The notes below the pieces were generated by a model. That model was given only the letters and a program-made list of their open reading frames with translations. It made no database searches and had not been told where the DNA came from. A DNA stretch of 64,000 nucleotides from an uncultured Roseicyclus sp. GTDB lineage: Bacteria > Pseudomonadota > Alphaproteobacteria > Rhodobacterales > Rhodobacteraceae. The stretch lies in assembly GCA_947489665.1 (NCBI GenBank), contig CANLEH010000001.1, positions 1,770,501 to 1,834,500 of the forward strand, read 5' to 3'. This document shows, in pieces, positions 30,610 to 39,106 of this stretch (position 1 is its first letter; each line of letters opens with the position of its first letter). The position numbers and the translations under genes are program-made.

Positions 30610-32669
30610 CTTTTCACCATTCGGATCAGGGACGGCAGAAACCCTAGATCAAAGATCAGCGCCATCCAGAGCGAAAAGATCACAAACGCGCCAAATATCG
30701 GTAGACTTGCCGTGGCGCTGAAGATCGTCGCGATAAAGCCGAGCGACATGATCAGCGTCGATGCTACCATGGGCGGCCCGGCATGGGTCAGGGCCTCGGC
30801 CAGGCGCGCGTCCCGGTCCCCTTCGGCCAGACGCCAACGGTTGAGGAAATGGATCGTGTCGTCCACCGCAATGCCAAAGGCGACGGTCAGGGCAAACGCC
30901 ACACTCATCGTCATGCCTTCGCCGCTCAGAACCATCACCGTCTCAATCGCCATCATCGGCATCGCGCTCACGCCGGTGGCCAGTGCCGCCAGCACAAGCG
31001 ACCGTTGCGAGATCGCGACCACCAATAGGATCGCGCCAAGCGCGATGTAAAAGCTCATCCGCATGCTGGCGACGGTCTCCGGCACCACTTCATGCGACAG
31101 CAGGGATTGCCCCGACAGCATCGTGACATCACCCAACCCGCCCGCCTCCAACGCGCTGTTGAGCGCCTCAACCTCCGCGCCAAATCTGTCCGGGCCCGTG
31201 CCAAGTGGCAAAAGCACCGGCAAAGCGACCGACAAGCCGTCGGCGGCCTGGAACCGTTGCGGCACCTGGGGCACGCCATCGGCAGGCCGGCCCGTGCCGC
31301 TGAACGCCGCCTCGGCCACCTGCGCCAGACGCGGGCCGTCCGCCTCCGACAGGCCCGGCACGCCGTCTGTGTCCTCAACCACGACAAACAGCGACGCAGA
31401 CCCAAGCCCCTGATCCTCCATATAGGCCAGATCACGCCCCAACGGGCTGGCATCACGGATATGCTCGGAGATTGAAAATGTGGGCTCAGCCCGGTTCATC
31501 GCCGGAAGCAGCGCCAAGGCCACCAATATCGCAAGGCCCGCCGCCACATAGGGCCGCGCCAACCCGGCCCGCGCTGGTGTCAGGGCCATGGTGAAGCCAT
31601 GCGGCGCGCGTTTTGTCCGCGGCGCCATCAATCGCACCATCAACGGGAACACGAGACAGACCGCCGCAAACCCGCACGCGACCGAGATCGGCCCCCAGAA
31701 CGCCAACCCATTCAGCGCATCAGTGCCCACAATCGCGAAACTGCCCAAGGCAAGGGCAGAGGTCAGCGAAGTCATGAACGCCGCAGGCAACACATCCCGC
31801 AACGCCCGCTCCAGGCTCATGCCCTTTTCCCGGCTGGCGTAGAACAGATGCAGCGTATCGGCAAAGGCCAGCACCATCACCAAAGTCGGCAAGGTTGCCA
31901 GCCACGGGTCAAGTGGGCGGCCCGACCAGCCCAATAGGCCCGTAAACCACAACACGCCGCATATGGACGGAACGGCGCAGACCACGATCGCCCGAAGCGA
32001 GCGCACGATGCGCCAGCCCACAAGGATGCAGATCAGGACCGCCAGCGGCGTCACGACCGCCTGATCGCGGATCAAACTGTTGGAGATCTGGCGCTCCACC
32101 GCCTGTTGCCCCACGGCGCGCACATCCAACGGCGCGGCACCTTCGATCAACGGCGGCAAGGCCTCGGCCAGAGTACCCGGCGCCACACCATTTGCAGCGA
32201 TCACATGCAAAAGGGCCGCAGACCGGTCGGCCGACACAAGCGCACCCGCCGCATCCCCCGCTGCAAAGAAGGTATCGAACCGCGCGTCCAGCGGCGCCTC
32301 CGGGTCGGCCAGGATCAGCGGCGTTGTCACACCCTCTGCCGGGATCGAAAACAGGCTCACCACCTCGGCCACGCCGTCGGTGAATTGCAGATCAAGGATC
32401 AGGTTTTCCAGCGCTTCAAAGGCCGCAGGCTCCGCAAGATCATCAGCGCGGACCAAAAGCGCCTCGTCCGCCACGCCCAATGCGAACTGATCCCGAAAGA
32501 CCTCATACGCCCGGTAGCCCGCACTATCGCCTTCCAGCGCGCGGGTCACATCCGCCTCAACATGCAAATCCCGCGCACCGATGACCGCAAGAACGGTTAA
32601 TATCAGCGCCAGGCCAGCGGCCAGATAGGGGCGCGGCCTGCGCGTTGCGGCCGCTATCGTCTCGCTCAT
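30606..32669 (-). CDS. MMPL/RND-family membrane exporter
   Basis: A 687-residue inner-membrane protein with the duplicated RND plan: one N-terminal helix, a large periplasmic loop (about residues 40-225), five to six helices (about 225-380), then a second helix, loop and helix bundle to the end. The sterol-sensing-like segments LPTLVMVLAFADTLHLF and VAFGIAVDDTIHFLNRW, each with the conserved Asp in the helix, are typical of the MMPL/hopanoid and lipid exporter branch rather than the AcrB drug-efflux branch. Length is also that of MMPL proteins. ATG 32669 gives a short cytoplasmic leader before helix 1. It is divergent from an oxoamine-synthase-like gene and an acyltransferase gene, which suggests a lipid or lipid-conjugate cargo. 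Confidence 0.88.
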   Translation of the reverse strand: MSETIAAATRRPRPYLAAGLALILTVLAVIGARDLHVEADVTRALEGDSAGYRAYEVFRDQFALGVADEALLVRADDLAEPAAFEALENLILDLQFTDGVAEVVSLFSIPAEGVTTPLILADPEAPLDARFDTFFAAGDAAGALVSADRSAALLHVIAANGVAPGTLAEALPPLIEGAAPLDVRAVGQQAVERQISNSLIRDQAVVTPLAVLICILVGWRIVRSLRAIVVCAVPSICGVLWFTGLLGWSGRPLDPWLATLPTLVMVLAFADTLHLFYASREKGMSLERALRDVLPAAFMTSLTSALALGSFAIVGTDALNGLAFWGPISVACGFAAVCLVFPLMVRLMAPRTKRAPHGFTMALTPARAGLARPYVAAGLAILVALALLPAMNRAEPTFSISEHIRDASPLGRDLAYMEDQGLGSASLFVVVEDTDGVPGLSEADGPRLAQVAEAAFSGTGRPADGVPQVPQRFQAADGLSVALPVLLPLGTGPDRFGAEVEALNSALEAGGLGDVTMLSGQSLLSHEVVPETVASMRMSFYIALGAILLVVAISQRSLVLAALATGVSAMPMMAIETVMVLSGEGMTMSVAFALTVAFGIAVDDTIHFLNRWRLAEGDRDARLAEALTHAGPPMVASTLIMSLGFIATIFSATASLPIFGAFVIFSLWMALIFDLGFLPSLIRMVKR

Positions 32670-32795
32670 GCCTCTAGCCTGTTGTTTCTTCGTTGCATCA
32701 CGCGCCGCGCCAGTCGCGGCAAGTACGGGCATTCTCCGTTGACGGCAGCTAGGGCGCAATGCCCAATTGACGAGGGAACAGACCATTGGATTGTA

Positions 32796-33995
32796 ATGAC
32801 AGATTTGACGAACCGCCTTGCCCCCTTGCGTGTGGGCCGCGGCATGGGCTTGCTCCAGCAAGTCGCGGAAGATGAGGTTTTGACAGGGCGCGAGATTACA
32901 CTCGCCGGTCGCCAGATGCTCAGCTTCGCCTCTTGTTCCTATCTCGGGCTGGAGATGGAGCCTGCCCTGAAAGACGCCGCCATCGCCGCAACGCTGGCCT
33001 ACGGCACGCAATTTTCCGCCTCTCGCGCCTTCATTTCGGCCCCTCCCTATGCGGAGGCTGAGGCGCTTTTGACCCAGATCACAGGCCGGCCAGCGCTTTT
33101 GGTGCCCTCAACCTCGCTTGGCCATCAGGCGGCCCTTCCGCTGCTGGTCGGCGCAGGGGATCTTGTGCTGATCGATGTGCAGGCCCATGCCAGCCTGCAT
33201 GTCGCGGCCAACCTCCTGAAAGCCCAAGGCATTCAGGTCCAGACAGTCGGCCACAGCGCGCCCGACCACGTGGCGCGGAAACTGCGATCCAGCGACGCAC
33301 CGCGCGTGTGGCTGTTGATCGATGGCATCTATTCCATGATCGGCGACATCGCCCCGTTCGCGGCCTATGACAGGCTGCTGGCCGAGGATCCGCGCCTCAA
33401 CCTCTATGTCGACGACGCCCATGCTGCTGGCTGGTGTGGGGATCGGGGGCAGGGTCTTGCCCTGCAACACTGGCCCGACCATCCGCGCGTTCTTGTGGCA
33501 CTTTCGCTCAACAAAAGCTTCGCCTGCGCGGGCGGCTGCCTGGCGCTGGCCAATGAAGATCAGGCCGAAGCGGTGCGCGCCTTTGGCCCCGCGATGACCT
33601 TCTCGGGCCCCGTTCAGCCGCCGATGCTGGGGGCGATCCTGGGGGCTGCACGCTTGCACCTCGGGGCAGGGTTGGCCGCGCGCCAGGCCGACCTGCGCGC
33701 CCGCATTGCCCATTTCAATGCGGGCGCCCATGCCCGCGGCCTGCCTTTGGCCTGCGCGGACGGGACCCCAATGCGCTATATGCGCATTGGCGATATCGCC
33801 CGCACTGCGGCCATCGCAACCGCTCTGCAGGACGCCGGATATTTCATGGCTGCCGTCGCGCCTCCAGCGGTCTCGGCCCGTGACGTTGGGGTGCGCATGA
33901 CGCTGACCAACCATCACAGCATCGCCGATATCGACGCACTGCTGGACGCTTTGTCCATCGCGCTGGAAGGGTCGATCCCGGCTGCGGCGGAGTGA
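32796..33995 (+). CDS. Alpha-oxoamine synthase-like PLP enzyme (KBL/AONS/SPT family)
   Basis: A 399-residue fold-type I PLP enzyme resembling 8-amino-7-oxononanoate synthase, glycine C-acetyltransferase and serine palmitoyltransferase, which join an amino acid to an acyl thioester with loss of CO2. The order SFASCSYLGLE near residue 40, VDDAHAAGWCG (D206 or D207, H209) and SLNKSFACAGG (K240, the PLP lysine) fits that family. The lysine motif is SLNKSF rather than the common TxSKxxG. No bio genes are present, and the next gene, overlapping by four bases, encodes a condensation-fold acyltransferase. A role in making an amino-lipid head group is therefore more likely than biotin synthesis. ATG 32796 has no strong ribosome site. 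Confidence 0.8.
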   Translation: MTDLTNRLAPLRVGRGMGLLQQVAEDEVLTGREITLAGRQMLSFASCSYLGLEMEPALKDAAIAATLAYGTQFSASRAFISAPPYAEAEALLTQITGRPALLVPSTSLGHQAALPLLVGAGDLVLIDVQAHASLHVAANLLKAQGIQVQTVGHSAPDHVARKLRSSDAPRVWLLIDGIYSMIGDIAPFAAYDRLLAEDPRLNLYVDDAHAAGWCGDRGQGLALQHWPDHPRVLVALSLNKSFACAGGCLALANEDQAEAVRAFGPAMTFSGPVQPPMLGAILGAARLHLGAGLAARQADLRARIAHFNAGAHARGLPLACADGTPMRYMRIGDIARTAAIATALQDAGYFMAAVAPPAVSARDVGVRMTLTNHHSIADIDALLDALSIALEGSIPAAAE

Positions 33996-35107
33996 GCCTT
34001 CTTCTTACACCTGCCGAGGCCGCGCTCTACCGCACAGGTCCCAACAATATCTCCATCCTGTTTGAGGCCAAAGGCGGGTTTGATCCCGAACGGGCGCTCT
34101 TCGGTCTGCACCAGATGGTCGAGGGGACCGAGCGGTTTCACCGCATCCCCCGTGGGCGCATCAGCCCCGTCTTCGGTGCGCGGGTTCCGCTGCATTGGGC
34201 CGATCACGTCGCCGTTTTGGAGGCGCCCGACCTCGCGGCGGCGCAGATGATGGCCCTGACCCGGCGTCTGGCGCTGCCGATGGACCGGCCCCTGTGGCGC
34301 GCGGTCCTTGTGAACCCGGATGGGGCAGGGTGGAGCGGCCTTGCCCTCCACTTCGACCACGCCATCGCCGATGGGACCCGCATTTCACGCCATATCGTGA
34401 AACAGGCCCGACCGGCCCCCGACCAGAAAATCCCGCTCTCGGACATAGGCCGGTACACCCTCGAACACCTTCAATCGCAAACGGACCTGCGCCTGACCCC
34501 GGCGGAACCCGCCTTACTGCGCCTGGACTTTGAGGCGCTGTCGCGCGCCATCCCCGATGCAGCGAGCCATTCGGATGCGCTCCTGCGCCTCGCGCACCGT
34601 ACCCTTTTGGAAGAGCCCGCCTTTGATGGCCTCCCATCGTCTCGCCGCGACAATGCCCAGGTCGCCCGGATCGAGGCGCTACGCTCAGCCAGCGGCGTGT
34701 TGGGCAATCGCGCCCGCATGGTGTCGGTCGATCTCTCCGCGCCTTCGTTGGCCAGCACCGCGCTGTTCGAACGCACGCGCACCCCGATGATCGACACGGC
34801 CCGCATGGCCGTGGCGCGCTTCATACCAGCAGCTCTCCTACGTCCCATCGTGCAGCGGGAATTCTCCCAGCCCGGCATCGTGCTGACCGTTGTGCCGGTC
34901 GGGCGAAGGCTTCCGCCGCTCTTCGGCCTCGATCTGCGCGCCATCCATCCTGCAGCCCCGGTTCTTGGCCGCCCGCCTTTGGCGGTCACGGCGGTGCGCA
35001 CAGGGCAGGGGTTTGACATCTGCCTCACGGCACACGGCATCGACGGGCAGGCCATCCCAGATCTCTCCCAGCGTGTGGCCGACCGGATGCTCGCGGCGGC
35101 TCAATAG
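33992..35107 (+). CDS. Condensation-fold acyltransferase (WS/DGAT or PapA-like)
   Basis: A 371-residue protein with the acyltransferase motif in the form FDHAIADGT, where H123 and D127 match the HHxxxDG catalytic site of wax-ester synthases, PapA proteins and NRPS condensation domains; the first His is replaced by D122. C-terminal GIVLTVVPVGRRLPPLFG resembles the strand region of WS/DGAT proteins. At 371 residues it is shorter than WS/DGAT (about 460), so it may be a distinct branch. The GTG start overlaps the oxoamine-synthase-like gene by four bases. It probably transfers an acyl chain to the product of that enzyme. The family is fairly sure, the substrate unknown. Confidence 0.7.
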   Translation: MSLLLTPAEAALYRTGPNNISILFEAKGGFDPERALFGLHQMVEGTERFHRIPRGRISPVFGARVPLHWADHVAVLEAPDLAAAQMMALTRRLALPMDRPLWRAVLVNPDGAGWSGLALHFDHAIADGTRISRHIVKQARPAPDQKIPLSDIGRYTLEHLQSQTDLRLTPAEPALLRLDFEALSRAIPDAASHSDALLRLAHRTLLEEPAFDGLPSSRRDNAQVARIEALRSASGVLGNRARMVSVDLSAPSLASTALFERTRTPMIDTARMAVARFIPAALLRPIVQREFSQPGIVLTVVPVGRRLPPLFGLDLRAIHPAAPVLGRPPLAVTAVRTGQGFDICLTAHGIDGQAIPDLSQRVADRMLAAAQ

Positions 35108-35152
35108 AGAATTTCGATTGAAATACGCTCTTTTGATTGGCATTAGCGTCGC

Positions 35153-36046
35153 ATGATCAACAAGCTCGAAATGTTCATCGCCGTCGCCCGTGAAGGTCAC
35201 TTTGGGCGCGCCGCCGAAAGTCTGGGTCTGACACAGCCCACGCTGTCCACCGGCATCAAGCAACTCGAAGAAAGCCTTGGCGTGCAGCTGATTTTTCGCG
35301 GCTCCCGCTTCGGGGGCCTGACCCCCGAAGGCCAGCGCGCCCTGGTCTGGGCGCGCCAATTGGTCAGCGACGCCCGCACCTTCCGGCAAGAGATGCGCAC
35401 AGCGCGCCACGGCCTCAGCGGTATCGTCCGCCTCGCCGTGATCCCCACCGCCCTGACCTGGGCCGCGCGCCTGTCAGCGGAGTTTTCCGCCGCCCATCCA
35501 AATGTGCGCTTCACCATCCTCAGCCGCACCTCGGCTGAAATCCTCAAGATGCTGGATAACCTCGAAATTGATGCGGGCCTGTCCTACCTCGATAACGAAC
35601 CACTCGGCCGCGTCACCACCGCGCCGCTGTACCGCGAACGCTACACGCTCGTGACCCACCGCGAAAGCGATCTGGCCTTGCAGGACAAGGTCGAATGGGC
35701 GGATCTCGCGGGCGAACGCATCTGTCTTCTGACGCCCGACATGCAGAACCGCCGGATCATCAATGAGGCGTTCATGGAGGCCGGCGTCACCCCCGAGGCG
35801 CAAGTGGAAAGCAACTCGACCGTGGTGCTGGCCGCCCATGTCGAGGCGGGCGGCTGGATCACCGTTCTGCCCCACGACATGGCGCAATTCCTGTGTGCCG
35901 GGAAGGCAGACCTCGTCATTCGACCGATTGAGGGCGGCGGGCTGGACCACGCGGTGGGCCTGGTCGCCCCCTTCCGGGAGCCGCACACACCCGTCATCGA
36001 GGCGCTACTCAAGACCACCGGCGCGCTCGGTCGCGAGACCGCCTGA
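35153..36046 (+). CDS. fdsR: LysR-family regulator of formate dehydrogenase
   Basis: A 297-residue LysR-type regulator with a typical N-terminal helix-turn-helix (EMFIAVAREGHFGRAAESL, TQPTLSTGIKQLEE) and a C-terminal effector domain. It sits 128 bases upstream of fdsG in the same direction; a LysR gene at this position is usual for fds operons, where it responds to formate. The symbol is given by position. The 9-base CGATTGAAA lies just before this gene (35115-35123) and, inverted, before fdsG (36094-36102), a possible shared binding site for auto- and target regulation. Confidence 0.85.
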   Translation: MINKLEMFIAVAREGHFGRAAESLGLTQPTLSTGIKQLEESLGVQLIFRGSRFGGLTPEGQRALVWARQLVSDARTFRQEMRTARHGLSGIVRLAVIPTALTWAARLSAEFSAAHPNVRFTILSRTSAEILKMLDNLEIDAGLSYLDNEPLGRVTTAPLYRERYTLVTHRESDLALQDKVEWADLAGERICLLTPDMQNRRIINEAFMEAGVTPEAQVESNSTVVLAAHVEAGGWITVLPHDMAQFLCAGKADLVIRPIEGGGLDHAVGLVAPFREPHTPVIEALLKTTGALGRETA

Positions 36047-36174
36047 CTGCGTCGCATTTCGCAGGGCAAATGTCGGATTGTATACATTGGTATTTTCAAT
36101 CGACTGACGGTTCTACGATATTGATTGCTGAATGATTGGCCTGCATCCTAAGCGTGTATACTCCGGAGCATGCC
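36047..36174 (+). promoter_or_regulatory. fds operon control region
   Basis: This AT-rich gap between fdsR and fdsG carries TTTCAATCG at 36094-36102, the inverse of CGATTGAAA found before fdsR, and repeated ATTGATT/ATGATT-like words downstream. The region is expected to hold the LysR target and the fds promoter. GGAG at 36165-36168 is the fdsG ribosome site. Confidence 0.5.
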
Positions 36175-36642
36175 ATGCCACTCACAGCCGCCCCGTCCGA
36201 AACCGGTGACGTCAGCGCGATCATCCAGAAAAATATAGGGCTGGAAGGTCCGCTTTTGCCGATCCTGCACGATGTTCAGGCGGTGTTCGGCCATGTGCCC
36301 GATGCGGCCCGTGCGCCCATCGCCAACGCGCTCAACATCACCGAGGCCGAGTTGCACGGAGTGATTTCCTTCTATCACGACTTCCGCCGCGAACCGGCGG
36401 GCAAGACGGTGCTCAAGATTTGCCGGGCGGAAGCCTGTCAGGCGGTCGGCGCGAATGACCTGTCCGAAAAGGTGCTGAAGCTGCTTGGCCTTGATTGGCA
36501 CGGCACCTCCGCCGATGGCCGCATCACGGTAGAGCCGGTCTATTGCCTGGGCCTGTGCGCTTGCGGCCCCGCGGCGATGATTGACGGCAAGGTCAAAGGC
36601 CGCGTCACGGCAGAAGCGCTGGTTGAGGAGGTCTCTCAATGA
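36175..36642 (+). CDS. fdsG: NAD-dependent formate dehydrogenase, gamma subunit
   Basis: A 155-residue NuoE-like [2Fe-2S] subunit of the soluble molybdenum formate dehydrogenase. Cluster ligands are C83 and C88 in CRAEAC and C124 and C128 in CLGLC, the thioredoxin-like pattern of the family. It passes electrons between the molybdenum subunit and the flavin subunit. ATG 36175 is chosen from GGAG six bases upstream. The stop overlaps fdsB by four bases (ATGA). Confidence 0.95.
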   Translation: MPLTAAPSETGDVSAIIQKNIGLEGPLLPILHDVQAVFGHVPDAARAPIANALNITEAELHGVISFYHDFRREPAGKTVLKICRAEACQAVGANDLSEKVLKLLGLDWHGTSADGRITVEPVYCLGLCACGPAAMIDGKVKGRVTAEALVEEVSQ

Positions 36643-38135
36643 AAGTCTGGGTCCCCCGCGACGCTGCCGCCAAGGCGCTCGGCGCTGACGCCGTCGCTGC
36701 CGCGTTTGAGGCCGCCGGTGCCGAGGTTATCCGCAACGGCTCCCGCGGTATGATCTGGCTTGAGCCGCTGGTTGAGGTTGAATGTGACGGTGTCCGCATC
36801 GGATACGGCGCGGCCACGCCTGCCGATGTGCCTGCCATCCTCGACGGCTCCGCCGAAAGCCTCGGGTCTGTCGAGGACATCCCGTTCTACGCCAAGCAAA
36901 ACCGCCTGACCTTCCAGCGCTGCGGCGTGATCGACCCGCTGAACCTGGCGGAATATGAGGCCCATGGTGGCCTCACCGGCCTGCGCCGCGCGGTCGAGAT
37001 GTCGGACGCCGACATCGTGGCCGAGGTGACCGAGTCCGGCCTGCGCGGTCGTGGCGGCGCGGGCTTCCCCACCGGCATCAAGTGGGAAACGGTCCGCAAG
37101 GCTGACGGCCCGCAGAAATACATCGTCTGCAACGCCGATGAAGGCGACAGCGGCACCTTCGCCGACCGGATGATCATGGAAGGCGATCCGTTCTGCCTGA
37201 TCGAAGGCATGGTGATCGCGGGCCTCGGTGTGGGCGCGACGAAGGGTTACATCTACCTCCGCTCGGAATACCCCGATGCGATCGAGGTGATGAATACTGC
37301 CATCGAAATCGCAAAGCAAAACAACGTTCTCGGCAACGTTCTTAATTCATCACATGAATTCGATATCGAAGTCCGCGTCGGTGCAGGCGCCTATGTCTGC
37401 GGCGAAGAAACCTCGCTTCTGAACTCCCTCGAAGGCAAGCGCGGCGTTGTCCGCGCCAAGCCCCCGCTTCCCGCGCTCGAAGGCTTCCTTGGTCGCCCCA
37501 CAGTGGTCAACAACGTGATCTCGCTCGCCACCGTTCCGGTGATTTTTGAGAAGGGTGCCGCGCACTATGCCAGCTTCGGCCTTGGCCGCTCGAAAGGCAC
37601 CATGCCGATCCAGATCGCGGGCAACGTCAAACATGGCGGCTTGTTCGAGACCGCCTTTGGCATGCCGCTGGGTGAGTTGGTCAACGACATCGCGGGTGGC
37701 ACAGCCTCCGGCAAGCCCGTCAAAGCGGTGCAGGTTGGCGGCCCGCTCGGCGCTTATTTCGCGCCCGAAAAATTCGACACGCCCTTCGCCTACGAACCCT
37801 TTGACGGCGCAGGCGGCCTGATCGGTCACGCTGGCGTCGTGATCTTTGATGAGACCACCGACATGTTGGGCATGGCCCGCTTCGCGATGGAGTTCTGCGC
37901 CGTGGAAAGCTGCGGCAAGTGCACGCCCTGCCGCATCGGTGCCGTGCGCGGGGTCGAGACCATCGACCGGATCGGGCAGGGCGATGCCTCCGCGATCCCG
38001 CTTTTGGTGGACCTCTGCGAGACCATGAAAGACGGCTCGCTCTGCGCGCTTGGCGGCTTCACGCCATACCCCGTCATGTCCGCCCTTGAACAATTCCCCG
38101 AGGAATTTGCCGTCGCGCAAGAGGCGGCGGAATAA
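36639..38135 (+). CDS. fdsB: NAD-dependent formate dehydrogenase, beta subunit
   Basis: A 498-residue NuoF-like flavoprotein that hands formate-derived electrons to NAD+. A thioredoxin-like N-terminus (about 1-120) precedes the NADH/FMN site GRGGAGFPTG near residue 137 and CNADEGDSGTF near 165. A [4Fe-4S] cluster is bound by ESCGKCTPC near 423-430 and a fourth Cys in DGSLCALGGF near 468. The last base of its TAA is the first base of the next start, so an extra gene is coupled directly to fdsB. Confidence 0.96.
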   Translation: MKVWVPRDAAAKALGADAVAAAFEAAGAEVIRNGSRGMIWLEPLVEVECDGVRIGYGAATPADVPAILDGSAESLGSVEDIPFYAKQNRLTFQRCGVIDPLNLAEYEAHGGLTGLRRAVEMSDADIVAEVTESGLRGRGGAGFPTGIKWETVRKADGPQKYIVCNADEGDSGTFADRMIMEGDPFCLIEGMVIAGLGVGATKGYIYLRSEYPDAIEVMNTAIEIAKQNNVLGNVLNSSHEFDIEVRVGAGAYVCGEETSLLNSLEGKRGVVRAKPPLPALEGFLGRPTVVNNVISLATVPVIFEKGAAHYASFGLGRSKGTMPIQIAGNVKHGGLFETAFGMPLGELVNDIAGGTASGKPVKAVQVGGPLGAYFAPEKFDTPFAYEPFDGAGGLIGHAGVVIFDETTDMLGMARFAMEFCAVESCGKCTPCRIGAVRGVETIDRIGQGDASAIPLLVDLCETMKDGSLCALGGFTPYPVMSALEQFPEEFAVAQEAAE

Positions 38136-39106
38136 TGACGATGGCCCTTCGCAAACACCACGGACAAGAGGAGATGCGCGCCATCAGCGACCGCCCTCTG
38201 CCTGCGGTTGATGCGATGCTGGCCGAGTTGCGTTTGCCCAAAGCGCTGTCGTCGATTGCCCGCGGGCAGGGCGGCACGTCGCTCGATCACAGCTGGTTCG
38301 CTTTTGGTCGCACTTACCGCGTTTTGCAGGACCTGAAGGCCAACCGCCATGGTGCGCTCTCCAAAGGCGACCGCGTCCGTTTCCTCGGGGCCTATGTCTT
38401 CCCATATGACAACGGCCTGCGTCTGCATTTTGAGCCTGAGGATCAGCCGGGCAAAGACTTCTGCCTCGAATTCGAAGGCAATTTCGCGGAAGCGCCCGGC
38501 GTTGTCCGCATGATCAACCAAAAGAATGAACGCGATTTCTTTACCCCCAGCGACCGGGGCATGCACAATGCTCGCCGTCTAGAGCTTTTGCGCGCCGAAA
38601 CCCTCCTCCGCACCACCGCTGCCGACAGCCAGGCGCAGATGGACGATGCGTTTGAGGCTGCGAAGCCCGGCTACGAAATACAGCTCGAAGCGCTCTTCGC
38701 CGACCAACCCGATCTCGGCAACGCCGTCTATTCGCACGTTCTGGGCGATGAGCACTCCACCGAGACCCACCTCGATCGCGCCCATCTACGCTACGGCCAC
38801 ACCTACTGCGTCACCCGCCCGCTGGCCGCAAACCGCAGCGGCAGCCTGACACAAGGCGATACACTCATCTTCCGCGGCGCTGTGCTGCGCTTCGGCGAAG
38901 AACTGACGCTCGATTTCATCCGCGAAGATGGCACACGCTGCGATCTGGTCTTCTACCCGACCGACCCAGCGCGCTGCCCCGAGCTCGCGAACCTGACCGC
39001 CTATCTGCAGGAACTGCCCGAAGGCAGTTCCGCCCGCTCCATTCAACTGATCCAAGCCCGCGCGATCCTCGACGATCTGCGCCAGCAACGTGAGGCCGCA
39101 ACATGA
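38135..39106 (+). CDS. Unknown protein with two internal repeats, inside fds operon
   Basis: A 323-residue cytoplasmic protein that is not a standard subunit of formate dehydrogenase. It holds two similar beta-rich domains: YRVLQDLKANRHGALSKGD then VRFLGAY (residues about 57-85), and YCVTRPLAANRSGSLTQGD then LIFRGAV (about 226-255). Each continues into a stretch ending LHFE or LDFI. The shared pattern is Y-x-V-x3-L-x-A-N-R-x-G-x-L-x2-GD. This resembles small DUF3601-like domains, but I am not sure. It overlaps fdsB by one base and fdsA by four, so it is made with the complex. It could be an assembly chaperone or an accessory subunit. No metal-binding cysteine cluster is seen. Confidence 0.7.
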   Translation: MTMALRKHHGQEEMRAISDRPLPAVDAMLAELRLPKALSSIARGQGGTSLDHSWFAFGRTYRVLQDLKANRHGALSKGDRVRFLGAYVFPYDNGLRLHFEPEDQPGKDFCLEFEGNFAEAPGVVRMINQKNERDFFTPSDRGMHNARRLELLRAETLLRTTAADSQAQMDDAFEAAKPGYEIQLEALFADQPDLGNAVYSHVLGDEHSTETHLDRAHLRYGHTYCVTRPLAANRSGSLTQGDTLIFRGAVLRFGEELTLDFIREDGTRCDLVFYPTDPARCPELANLTAYLQELPEGSSARSIQLIQARAILDDLRQQREAAT

